DNA of 64,000 bases from Desmodus rotundus (taxonomy: Eukaryota > Chordata > Mammalia > Chiroptera > Phyllostomidae): NCBI RefSeq assembly GCF_022682495.2, contig NC_071389.1, positions 175,584,056 to 175,648,055 of the forward strand, read 5' to 3'. The notes under the pieces were generated by a model, which saw only the letters and a list, made by a program, of their open reading frames with translations, searched no databases and was not told where the DNA came from. Below are positions 11,483-21,691 of the stretch, in pieces. Within the stretch, counting starts at the first letter, position 1, and each line of letters begins with the position of its first letter. The position numbers were made by a program, and so were the translations under genes.

Positions 11483-12174
11483 TATTAAGTCATATATATA
11501 CTACTTTCTTGTTGGATATGTCAATCTTTCTCAATGTACTGCTACAGCTAACTCACATTGCAATTAATAATCTTGTTCTTTCAGATTATTTCCTTAGGCA
11601 ACATTCACAGAGGTAGAATTTCTGAAACAGAGTATATTTTTAAGGCTCTTGTCTAAATGTTTTCCAGAAAGGCTTTGCTAATTTATACTTTCAATGAGTT
11701 ATATGAGAGTCATATAGTGTTACTGTTTGAAACTTTTAATTTCATATTCTATTACTCTTTAATAATCTGACAAAAATGTTACCATGTTAGCATTAACATG
11801 TCAGTGAAATTATTTATCATTTGTACTGCTTACATAAACTGCCTGATCACATATTTTGCCCAAATACATATTCACAGAAAGTTTAAAAATAAAGACAGAA
11901 TAGAAAGGAAAAATAGAAAAAAAATTATCACGCATATTTTCTTTCAATTTCCTTTAAGTCTTTTACTAAGGCATAGATGTGATATTCAATTCTTATTACT
12001 GTGATTACTGTGAACAATGCTACTCATTCTGCCATTTTATATTAAATATATCTTCAAAAATTATAAACTAAACTTCTGAGTGTATTCATGAGGCCTGAAT
12101 AAGTAAGAGCTCCTCCATGGGATTTCTTTTATCTAATATATGCCTATCTTAAAAAGAAAATTGTACTATTTATA

Positions 12175-12380
12175 TAGGGTCCAGCTGAAGTAATGCCTGT
12201 TTGAGTGTGGTTGGTAGAGTAATAACACGGGTGTAAAAATTTATAGTTTTAATTTGAACATTTCACCTAAAATGTCATATGGTGTAAGTGTGATATTGTT
12301 ATGTTACAGAACTGTATACTTATGATTTTGTGATAAAAGATTTTGTAATAAAAAAGGGGCATTATTCGTGCCAGACCCTG
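12175..12380. mobile_element. Mariner-type MITE with TA duplication
   Basis: A 206-bp element flanked by TA on both sides (12173-12174 and 12381-12382). Its terminal inverted repeats are decayed: AGGGTCCAGCTGAAGTAATG on the left, and CAGGGTCTGGCACGAATAAT on the right when read in reverse (16 of the first 23 positions agree). There is no coding capacity. It differs in sequence from the mariner at 9722-9951. Confidence 0.8.
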
Positions 12381-12669
12381 TATTTACAGTTTCTTTCAGG
12401 AAGTAGTCACTTCTAAAGGAGACCTCAATCCTTCCAACATATTTAAGTCCACTGATGAAGCCTACACAATCAATCACCTATGATTCCCAAAATGGAGATT
12501 TTCCTCAGGACTTAGTTTTTTATGAATATTATTAACACTCAAGGATATACAGCATAATTTTATATTCTTAATAAGGATTTACCTTTCTATGACTAAAATA
12601 TTTCAAGTCATTTTTTCAAGAAAGGTATACGGGAAGGTGTTTTCTATACCCAACTTAGACCAGAATATT

Positions 12670-14491
12670 TTATTTATTTTTTCTTTAAAATCTTTAAAAG
12701 TATAATTTATGATTATGCTATTACAGCTTTCCCAATTTTATCCCCTTTATCCCCTCCCTCCACCCTGCACCCCCCAACCCTCCAGCATGCCCCTCCTTAA
12801 TTCATGTCCATGGGTTGTACATATAAGTTCTTTGAATTCTGTTTCCTATACCATTTTGGACCTCTCCCCGTCTACTTAATGCCTACCAATTACACTTCTT
12901 CCCTGTACCTTTCCCCCCATCCCTCCCTTCCCCCTCCCCAGTGAAAACCCTCCATGTGATGTCCATTTCTCTGGACATGTGATTCTGTTCCTGTTCTAGT
13001 TGTTTGCTTAGTTTTTGTTGTATCTTTCTTTTTTTTAGGTTCACTTGTTGATAGTTGTGAGTTTGTTGTCATTTTACTGTTCATAGTTTTGATCTTCTTC
13101 TATATATTAGGTAAGTTCCTTTAATATTTCATGTAATAAGGACTTGGTGATGATGAACTCCTTTAACTTGACCTTATCTGGAAAGCACTTCACCTGCCCT
13201 TCCATTCTAAATGATAGCTTTGATGGATAGAGTATTCTTGGATGTAGGTTCTTACCTTTCATGACTTCAAATACTTCTTTCCAGTCCCTTCTTGCCTGTG
13301 AGGTCTCTCTAGAGAAATCAGCTGATAGTCTTATGGGCATTCCTTTGTAGGTAACTCTTTCCTTTCCTCTTGCTGCTTTTAAGATTCTCTCCTTATCTGT
13401 AAGCTTTGTCATTTTAATTATGATGTGTGTTGGTGTGTTCCTCTTTGGGTCCAACTTGTTTGGAACACTCTGAGCTTCCTGGAATTGTATGTCCATTTCC
13501 TTTGCCAGATTGGAGAAGTTTTCTTTCATTACGTTTTCAAATAAGTTTTCAATTCCTTGTTCTTCCTCTTCTCCTTCTGGCACCTCTATAATTCAGATGT
13601 TGGAAAGTTTAAAGTTGTCCTGAAGGTTCCTAAGCCTCTCCTCATTTTTTTTGAATTCTTGTTTCTTCATTCTGTTCCAGTTGGATGTTTATTTCTTCCT
13701 TCTGTTCCAAATCATTGATTTGAGTCCCAGTTTCCTTCCCATCACTGTTGGTTCCCTGAATATTTTGCTTTATTTCACTTTGGGTAGCCTTTGCTTCATT
13801 TGTTCCTTCATATTTTGACCAAGCTCAGTCAGTGCTGTGAGCATCTTGATTACCAGTGTTTTGAACCCTGCATCAGCTAGATTGGCTATCTCCTCGTTGC
13901 TTAGCTCTTTTTCTGGAGTTTTGATCCATTCTTTTGTTTGGGCTATACTGCTTTGTTTCGGTGCACCTGTCATGCTGTAAGGGGGCAGGGCCTTAGGTAT
14001 TTGCCAGGGTGGGGCAACCCTCTTTGCTGCATTGTGGCACTGTCTGTGGGAGAGGGAGTCAGAGAGGGAACAATGCTGCTCACTTGCTTGGCTCTAGCCC
14101 CATCTTTCAACGAACTCTCATGTGAGACTGGGAGTTTCTCCCGCCGTGACAACCCCCCCACTGTAGCTACCCCCCACTGCAGTTTACAGCTAGCATTGAG
14201 TATTAGTTTCCCGTTCAGCCAGCCCTGCCTCACTCTCTCGGCCTTGCCGAGGGACTTCTCAGCCAACCCCGCCCACATGGTCTGCCCCCTTGTCGTGGTT
14301 CTGCTCCACCTGCCCAGCTGCTGGTCTCATTCCTACCGATCTGGTTGAATGTTTCTTTAATTCCTTCTATGCAGTTTGATTTTCTGGCACTTCTGGTTGT
14401 TTATTGTTTTTAGATTGGCTGTTATCCTCCTCCTGTTTGTGCAAGGAAGCGAAGGATTTCTACCTAAGCCTCCATCTTGGCTGGACCCCCC
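12670..14491 (-). mobile_element. Half-L1 (HAL1-like) element: 5' UTR, ORF1, 3' UTR, no ORF2
   Basis: Read on the minus strand it starts at 14491 with GGGGGGTCCAGCCAAGATGG, the 5' end of the bat L1. A GC-richer 5' UTR runs to about 13974. A broken ORF1 follows (13973 to about 12900). At about 12890-12690 it passes directly into the L1 3' UTR (GGGAAAGCTGTAATAGCATA) and an A-rich tail. There is no trace of the roughly 3.8-kb endonuclease/reverse-transcriptase ORF2. T-rich flanks of similar text at 12665-12684 and 14492-14510 may be the target-site duplication. L1 derivatives with ORF1 only are known in mammals as HAL1; this one carries young-L1 ends. It is in the same orientation as ATF7IP. Confidence 0.85.
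12893..13973 (-). pseudogene. L1 ORF1p remnant (nucleic-acid chaperone), disrupted
   Basis: The N-terminal part (13770-13973) starts MTGAPKQSSIAQTKEW and ends at a premature stop in the coiled-coil region. Reading resumes at 13583-13107 with an L1 ORF1p RNA-binding domain (RHIIIK-like THIIIKMTKLTDKE, RLSADFSRET, then a C-terminal domain with LHPRILYPSKLSF). A further piece at 13084-12890 (TTNSQLSTSEPKK) looks like the usual lineage-specific tail. At least two or three stops or frame changes separate the pieces. L1 ORF1p is a trimeric RNA-binding chaperone needed for retrotransposition; this copy cannot make it intact. Confidence 0.85.
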
Positions 14492-15229
14492 TATTTTTTT
14501 TTTTTTTCTTAGCCAAACTATCTGGTGGGTATTTTATAAACTGTATAGTATGTATAGTATTATTATATTATTTTTACTTAAAAATGAAAACAAGTTTAAA
14601 AATCCTTTTGTGTTTGTTACATATGGGGGAAGGATAAACCCTAAAGAAAAAGTGGTTATCTCTAGAGACTAGGGTCAGCAGACAATGAGAAAGAATGTAA
14701 AGAGAAGGACTTCATTTTCATATCCTTTATATATGTAGTATATTGAAAAGAATTAACACATAATTAACACATTTTTGAAAAGAATTGTATCATTTAAAAA
14801 ATTAAACTAATAGCAGAGAAAGGTAACCAAATTTGGAACACTGACTTACTGTCTTCTGTCACTTAGTATTCTTAAGAAAGAAATCAAAGAACAGGCTTTT
14901 TGTTGTTTCAATCTAGGAAACTGTTAAAATTTTTTCTAAATTATAATTGAAAATATCTGCCACCATATGTCTACAACTGGGTGTCTTTTTTTGGCAAGTA
15001 CTCCGTAAAATTTTTAAAACTCTATAAATATCCCTTTTTCTGTTGTTCAGGAAAGTCATATTCTATTATTATGAATTTGATTACTACTTATACTTCTTTT
15101 GCTCTTCTTACCTCCCTTAGGGCATAGCTGTAATTTCTTGATAATGGCATAATGGTACCTATTTAAACATAACTGCATAACTGCTGGGATTCAGACACAT
15201 TGGGTCTTGTTTAACAAAGACAAACCTTC

Positions 15230-15975
15230 ACGCTTATGGATGGAAATGTAAGTGGGGCAGGTGCTCCAGAAAACTGTTGAGTTGTGCTTTAATAAGTTAC
15301 CATGCCTAGTATATGCACAAAAGATTTGAAAACATGTATTCAAACAAATAGCTGTACATGAATGTTCATAGCAGCAGTAGTCACAATACCTAAAAGGTAG
15401 AAATAATCCAAATGCCCACAAAAGAATGCCTAAAAATATGTGTGTGCACTTTATATATATAGGTATATATACACATACGTATATAGACATGTGTATATAT
15501 ACACATATGTATATTAGTTTTTTCCTTAGTGATTATTAAGGATTCCTCTGGGAATTGCAATTAACATCTTGAATTAACACCGACTTATTTTCAACAGTAT
15601 AAAAACTTAAGTAAATATTACTTAGCTATAAGGAAATGTGGTACTACTCATACATGCTGCAATGTGCATGAACCTTGAAACACTATGCTAAGGGAATGAG
15701 AACTGACACAAAAGGTCACATGTTGTACGATTCTGTTCATATGAAATATGCAGAATAGGTAAATCAACAGAGACAAAAAGCAGACTAGCAATTCCCAAGG
15801 GCTAGAGGGAGGGGGAAATGGAGAGTAACTATGTAATGAGCACAAGGTTTTCTTCTGGGTGGATAAAAATGTTTGGGAACTAGATAGAAATAATGGTCAC
15901 ACAATGTGAATGTACTAAATGCCACTGAATTGTAAACTTTAAAACAGTTATTTTGTTATCTAAATTTTACTCTCA
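15230..15975 (+). repeat. L1M-type LINE 3' fragment
   Basis: The text is late ORF2 and 3' UTR of an old L1 (CTGTACATGAATGTTCATAG, AATCCAAATGCCCACAAAAG, GTGCATGAACCTTGAAACAC, GCCACTGAATTGTAAACTTT). A TA/CA-rich microsatellite (15451-15517) and about 90 bp of unrelated sequence interrupt it around 15520-15606. Confidence 0.8.
15451..15517 (+). repeat. (TATA/CATA)n low-complexity run
   Basis: Alternating purine-pyrimidine sequence dominated by TATATACACATA units, inside an L1 fragment. Confidence 0.85.
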
Positions 15976-16402
15976 TGAAAACTGATTATCAGAAAGAGCC
16001 ATGAACTAAATTGGGCTGAGTAAAATTTAAATAAACACCACTACGGGTAAGTGCATGAGAAAAACATTATAAAGCTGGAAGACTGGAATAAAAATGCTCA
16101 TGAACACTGATACTCTGTAGGACAGTAAAGCAACTGGTAGTCATTAGGAAAAGTGGATCAGAAACTAGGAGATCCTAATTAAAAATCAGAAAATAAATAC
16201 TGTCTTAAAATGGTACACAAGTAAGAAACACGTGGGAGAATGAAACAAGCAGTATTTTAGAAACATGAGTATAATATTTGGGAGGGACCAGCAAGGACTT
16301 AAAAAGTAGTACCAGAGTAGTCACATAAAAGGTTATTACTATAATTAAGGAATTGGATAACAATGGCTTTGTGAAAAGAGGAATAAAAGACAGACATTTT
16401 AT

Positions 16403-16635
16403 GTTTTTTAATGCTCACCAAGGATATGTTTGTTTGATTTTTATAAAGAGAAAGGAAGAAAGAGGAGAGAAAGAAACATTGATATGAGAAATACCAACTG
16501 GTTGCCTCCCATTTATGCCCAACGACGATCCAATCTGCAACCTAGGTATGTGTCCTGACTGGGAATCACACCCTGCTACCTTTTGGTGTACAGGACAATG
16601 CTCCAACCAACTAAATAAGCCATCTGGCCAGGGCT
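16403..16635 (-). mobile_element. VES SINE
   Basis: A reverse-oriented copy. The T-rich tail starts about 16403 and the head AGCCCTGGCCAG ends at 16635. Recognisable B-box remnant and TGTCCTGACTGGGA core. Imperfect duplications flank it: AAAGACAGACATTTTA at 16386-16401 and AAGGACAGACTTTTA at 16636-16650. Sense with respect to ATF7IP transcription. Confidence 0.88.
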
Positions 16636-17733
16636 AAGGACAGACTTTTATAAGAAATAAAAATGTAATTTGGCAACTCATTGTATATGTGAAATGATTG
16701 AGAGGAATTCATTTCCAAGAACTCAAAAAACTATCGATAAGAAGAACAATGGGAAGATAATCCTTTAAGATTTTTCCAAGAATTCAAAAAATTGTAAGTA
16801 AGAATAATGGGAAGGGGGAATTACTCATGAAGGAAATGATTGGTTTGGTGTTAGATTCAGATACTGACACTACAAAGAAACATCTAAGTGCAAAGGTTAA
16901 TTAAATGTTAAGAGATCTGGACTTATACCTTAAGTGAGAATATAGAAGTAAAAGCTTCAGGTTCTAAAAACACAAAATCATAGTGGCAGCCATTGGACTG
17001 ATAAGAAACATGAATGAAATTAAATTACTCTTCAATTTTCAGACATTGTCAAGTTCTACTTCAAAATTCTTAATAGTAGTAAATTAAGTTTAATAATTTG
17101 ATAACACTATCACTAAGAAATAGTATAAGTGTTCTAAATAGTGTATTACATAATTACTACGAAGACCTTATCATTAATAAATTTTCACTTCAAACAAAAT
17201 TAACAATATGAAACCCAAGAAAATAACTTTCAGGCTGAAAAACATAATATATAAATTCTAGTCATTTTGTGTTTCAATTTGCTTTATAATTGGGAAACAA
17301 TGACTTTATTTTCATAGACTACTTTTCCCTCATTTGTAAAACAAGGTTCTCTAACTAGTTTACCACTTAGCATCTGTAGACTATGCTCATATTTCAGACA
17401 GCCCGACAGAAACCACACATTTAGTTATGACTGAATGAATGAATAAAAATTTCCAGTTTCATAGTCTTGGAATGAAATGAATCACTACAGCATGTTATCA
17501 ATTGCTCATATCAGCCACTTAGAAATTCTGGCACTATCTGTTAATATATAACTAGATTTAATAAAAAATGAAAGTAGTAATTATTAATATATATAAAAAC
17601 TAATGTCTTTAAAACATGACAGGAAGTGGATTAATACAAAAAGTATATGTTATTATATAGCTAATACTATTTAGTATGTATTACATGTGAGTAAAGTAAC
17701 ATTTAAGAAGCACTAAGATAATTTCTGAGGCTC

Positions 17734-18195
17734 TGTTATGGGTCAAACTGTATATCGCAAAGGCTCGTATATTGACAGCTAAATCCCAAACATATCAGAA
17801 TGTGATCTTATTTGGAAATAGGGTAGGTGCAGAGGTAATTAGTTTAGATGAGGTCATACTGGAGTAGGGTGGGCCTCAATCCAGTATGATTGGTATCCTT
17901 GTAAAAAGGGGAGATTTGGACACAGATACACAGGTACAGTGCCATGTGAAGATGAAGCCAGAGATCATGGTGATGCATTTACAAGGCAAGGAACACCAAA
18001 GACTGTCAGTAAATAAACCATTAGAAATCAGAGGAGACTCATGGAACAGATTCTTCCTCAGAGCCCTCAGAAAGAACCAACTGTGCTAACACCTTGATCT
18101 ACAACTTTTAGCCTCCAGAACTAAGGGCAATGTTTCTGTTGGCTAAGCCAACGAGTTTATGGTACCACTTTTATGGCAGCCACAGGGAACTAACA
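17734..18195 (+). mobile_element. Solo LTR, ERVL-MaLR-like
   Basis: About 462 bp, starting TG (TGTTATGGGTC) and ending CA (GAACTAACA). It contains the familiar text GTGATCTTATTTGGAAATAG, GGGTGGGCCTCAATCCAGTA, CACCTTGATC and TTTTAGCCTCCAGAACT. No internal retroviral coding sequence is attached. Flanking five-base duplications are too decayed to confirm. A related but separate copy lies at 31830-32165. The exact family name is inferred. Confidence 0.7.
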
Positions 18196-18305
18196 GGGAC
18201 TCCTCTTACTTCTAAAACTTAGAAGTTAAATGTATTGTCAACTTCAAAACTGTAGCACAAAACGAAGTTATAAAATAGGTATATAATTCAAGTCAGTGTA
18301 CAAAC

Positions 18306-18443
18306 CTGTAGTTCAGTAAGAACTGTTTTATGCCTCTTGTTACATTCGATCTTTTCCACTCGTGTTTTCAATTCTGCCAAAGTCTTATCAAATACAGCAA
18401 ACTGTAGTGCACACAATTTTTCTTCTAGCAACCACTGTACAAC
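18306..18443 (-). CDS. ATF7IP: ATF7IP coding exon, residues 622-667 (SETDB1-binding coiled coil)
   Basis: 138 nt, phase 0 at both ends. The acceptor is TTTCTTAAG (ends 18444); the donor is CAG|GTTTGT (18305-18304). It encodes VVQWLLEEKLCALQFAVFDK, then TLAELKTRVEKIECNKRHK and TVLTELQ. The spacing of Leu, Val, Ile and Phe fits a coiled coil rich in Lys/Glu. In known ATF7IP proteins this conserved segment binds SETDB1 and keeps it nuclear and stable. It is nearly invariant in mammals as I remember the family; Phe in LCALQF replaces Cys in the human protein as I recall it. A VES SINE ends about 80 nt upstream of the acceptor, and the polypyrimidine tract is weak. Confidence 0.95.
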
Positions 18444-19908
18444 CTTAAGAAATATATAATCCTTTGTTACAGCAAAGAAGACATTTCATCAAGCAGCAAA
18501 CAATACATACTCTTCTAAAATTGTTATTTTATTTTTGATTTTAGAGAGGGGAAGGGAAGAAGAAAGAGAGGGAGAGGAACATCAATGCAAGACAGAAACA
18601 TTGACCTGTTGCCTTCTGCATGTGCCCCAAACAGGGACCAAACTGGCAACCCAGGCATGTGCGCCAACCAGGAATCAACTGGCTACCTTTTGTTTTTGCG
18701 GGGCGACACCCAACCAACTGAGCCACACTAGTCAGGGCACAATGTTCTTTGGTACTAATGTATAACTAGCTTACTAAAAACAACATGCTGACACCCACAA
18801 CACAATGCTATCTGCTGAAAGATACATATTGAAATATCTACTGCAAAAGAGTAATATATACAAAAAGTAGAAATTTTCTGGAGGGTAAAATTTTAAAATA
18901 ATTTGAAAATAAAGTTCTAATATTTTTTTCCATACACTCAATCATGATTTAGAGGAAACGAGTAAAGGAAAAAAACAGATTTTTATATTTCTAATGTGTT
19001 CCAGATGATATTTTTGTGAGACACTTAAGAATGTCACTGCACTACAAAATTTCTGTAAAACATTTCTAAATGCCTACTTAGACTTCCCACATTTATTTCA
19101 TTATGGACCCATAACAAAGAGGACACATGGTACATGGACCATACTTGAATGACACTATTCAAGGAGTAAACTCTCAGTACACATAAAAGATTTCAAAACT
19201 CTTTCACATAGCTATTATCTTATTTTCAACAGCTCTATCAGAAATACTAAATAAATACTATTTATCTCCATTGACAAATAAAAAGCTGGAAGAAAAAAAG
19301 CCGCATTTTTACTGCCTCACTATTCCTTTTTCTACTGTGGATATTTATACTACATCTTAGTGGAAGAAATTGGTCTAAAAGCTGGATGATTTATAGTTTT
19401 AACATTAAATTGATAAGACCCTGAAAAATTAATTTCACCTGAGTTTCATATTCCTGTCTGAAAAACAAATTTGTCATAAACATTTGTGAAACATTTTGAA
19501 AAATATATTAAGTACTGCATATTTTCAGCTGTATATCTAGTTTGGCAATGTGGGTGGTGGTTCAAAGTCTATACTTTCCCCCTTTCCCCAATCCTTTGAA
19601 AGCCTTGTCTCCACCATTTTCAACACTAAGCCTAAAGTACATAACAAAGATTTTAGTATGTAAGGACCTACAACCATGAAGCCAACTTATTATAAAGATT
19701 AAAATATTAACATATAAGACTCTAATGTTTCCACTAGAATAAAGTTCAATATAGTAGAAAAAATAAAATCTGAAAACTAATATTCAGTTTTATTATTAAA
19801 GCAAAAGGACATCATTATATCTCTCTTCCAATTTGATAATTACTACAATACCTAAAATAAATTATGTAGCTTTTTCTTAAAAAGAAGGAATTTAAAAATC
19901 TGTAACAC
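18444..19908 (-). other. ATF7IP: ATF7IP intron between fourth and fifth coding exons
   Basis: A 1.46-kb intron containing one VES SINE (18523-18738) close to the acceptor and a MIR-like stretch near 19195-19290. A plausible branch point (CTGTAAC) lies about 20-30 nt upstream of the acceptor. Nothing else is identifiable. Confidence 0.9.
18523..18738 (-). mobile_element. VES SINE close to a splice acceptor
   Basis: Reverse-oriented. The T-rich tail is at 18523-18542, the CT-rich part reads GAGAGGGGAAGGGAAG on the plus strand, and the head CACACTAGTCAGGGC ends at 18738. In gene orientation it is sense and its A tail ends about 80 nt before the acceptor of the next exon. Confidence 0.9.
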
Positions 19909-20054
19909 CTTTTGTAGCTTCTGGTTAATATCTCCTTTGGCTGTAATCTTTACTTGAAATTCTGCCTCATATTCTTCTTCTATATATCGACGGCGTTTGG
20001 ACTGTATGTTGTCCATGTCCTCTGATTTAGACCGCTTTCTTCTGGAAAATTCAA
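19909..20054 (-). CDS. ATF7IP: ATF7IP coding exon, residues 573-621 (basic nuclear-localisation stretch)
   Basis: 146 nt. The acceptor TGTTCTCAG ends at 20055; the first two bases complete an Ile codon split with the previous exon. It encodes EFSRRKRSKSEDMDN, then a second basic cluster SKRRRYIEEE and EFQVKITAKGDINQKLQK. The two basic clusters around an acidic, probably phosphorylated linker look like a bipartite nuclear localisation signal. The end of the exon opens the conserved SETDB1-binding domain. The donor AAG|GTGTTA (19908 downward) is weak at positions +4 to +6. It is required by the frame and by the known junction LQK|V-x-QWLL. Reading through would add about 18 residues before a stop. 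Confidence 0.94.
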
Positions 20055-21613
20055 CTGAGAACAAAAAGCATAATGATCAGTTATGTGTTTTTTATTATAG
20101 ATCTTAATGCCTACTCTGCATTCTCAGCAAAATATCATTTGTAGCTATCACAATAGCAATCTCAATCATTTTATGACTTGTTTATGAGCTCAGAAAAGAC
20201 CTGGGCAGCTTTCAGCTTTCAATGTAAAATGATTTTCAATATGCTAAGCAATGTACAATATAAACACAGAACATCCTAACCTTAAAATCTTCATATTACA
20301 ATGGAGAATTACCTAAAAATGTGAATATGAGATGAGAAGAATCATCTCATTCGTTTCCTTTGCTAAATTTTATAGTGAACATTAATCCTCTGACAAAATG
20401 CAGTATTTGTTCTCATGTCACACATTTCTAATAACTGGGCATAGCTTTAACTAATTAATTCTTCCTCCTCGGTAAATATTTTCCACAGTAAATTTAGGAA
20501 AAACTCCCACTTAATAATCAGCCTTAGGCAAATAACATAGTAATAGTTATTCTTAACATCCTAATGAATTTCAAATATGCAAAAATAATAAAATTAATAA
20601 CATTATAAAAATAAAATTGGTAAAAAAAAAAACATATATATATACTCAAAGATCTTAACGTAAAAAATTTCCACTTCCCAAAGTAGTAACATTCATAAGA
20701 TCATAAGCAACTTGCATCTGGTTTCTTTTTCAATACACACTAAAAAAACCCCCCAAAATAAACAACTAAAATCTCCACACTTATCAAATGCAAATGCCCT
20801 TATGTGACCACACCTATCCCTCTCTACTTCATTCTATATCTGTATCTATGCGCTAATTTTTAAAAAATATTTATTTAATTATTTTTAGAGAGAGGGCAAG
20901 GGAAGGAGAGAGAAACATTGTTTGGCTGCCTCTCACACACCCGTAACTGGGGACCTGACCTGCAACCCAGGCATGTGCCCTGACTGGGAATCGAACTGGT
21001 GACCCTTTGGTTCACGGGCCTGTGCTCAACCCATTGAGCCACACCAGCCAGGGCTATGTGCTAATTTTTTAAATCCAGTTCTACTCTATGACTTCTCTTA
21101 TAATCATAACCTAGAGTCATATATGGAGAGAAGTATGATAGGGAAGAGTTACAGAACCTAGGTTTCCTGACTTCTGGTCCTACAATTTTCCTATAAACCT
21201 AATGACACTCAGCCCAATCATTACCCCTTCCCACAAAGCTTACAAACCTTAAGTAAACTAAAACACATAATTCCATTCACTTAGATCATCCCAGACAAAA
21301 TTCTTATAGTCCCATGCTTTAAAGATAAAACTAAAACAATTTCTCTCAGGACATTCAAACAGTACTTGACTATATTAAGCTTAAATCTTTCTTACAGAAC
21401 AATGAAAGTACAAACAAAACACTGAAGTTTATAAATTAACACTTTCAAAGATCTTTGGGTTATCCATCATCAAAATGATGTAATGGTGGCTACTTAAACT
21501 GCAAAATTTTATAATCATTTCATGGATATAAAGTATATTCCATGGTCTTAAAAGTAGAATCAATGTATTACTATTTGTTAAACAAGTTCTGTTTTTCCTT
21601 TGTACATGCTTAC
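20055..21613 (-). other. ATF7IP: ATF7IP intron between third and fourth coding exons
   Basis: A 1.56-kb intron with one VES SINE (20862-21054). A short (TA)n run sits near 20633-20646. No exon-like sequence seen. Confidence 0.9.
20862..21054 (-). mobile_element. VES SINE with clear target-site duplication
   Basis: Reverse-oriented, full-length. Target-site duplications are TATGCGCTAATTTTT (20847-20861) and TATGTGCTAATTTTT (21055-21069), 14 of 15 identical. B box, GTGCCCTGACTGGGAATCGA core and CACACCAGCCAGGGCT head are well preserved, so it is relatively young. Confidence 0.96.
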
Positions 21614-21691
21614 TTTTCTCAGGTCTTTCATCTTCAGGTATTACTTGCTCTTCTTCCTCTGGTTTCCTGTCCTTTTCATTATTTTTAACTT
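21614..21691 (-). CDS. ATF7IP: ATF7IP coding exon, residues 547-572 (short acidic exon)
   Basis: 78 nt, phase 1 at both ends. The acceptor is TTGTTGTAG (ends 21692) and the donor AAAA|GTAAGC starts at 21613. It encodes EVKNNEKDRKPEEEEQVIPE then DERPEK. The segment is strongly acidic and probably disordered, linking the N-terminal region to the basic stretch. The acceptor is a NAGNAG type (TAGAAG). Use of the second AG would remove one Glu. The human protein as I recall it has one more residue (Ala) at this junction, consistent with a drifting acceptor. Confidence 0.93.

Larger units (their letters stand above)
10996..18305 (-). other. ATF7IP: ATF7IP intron between fifth and sixth coding exons
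   Basis: A 7.3-kb intron. It holds a small (AAAAC)n run (11110-11135), an AT palindrome (11461-11482), a mariner MITE (12175-12380), a half-L1 (12670-14491), an L1M 3' end (about 15230-15975), a VES SINE (16403-16635) and a solo LTR (17734-18195). I see nothing else identifiable in 14515-15230 or 16660-17730. Confidence 0.9.
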
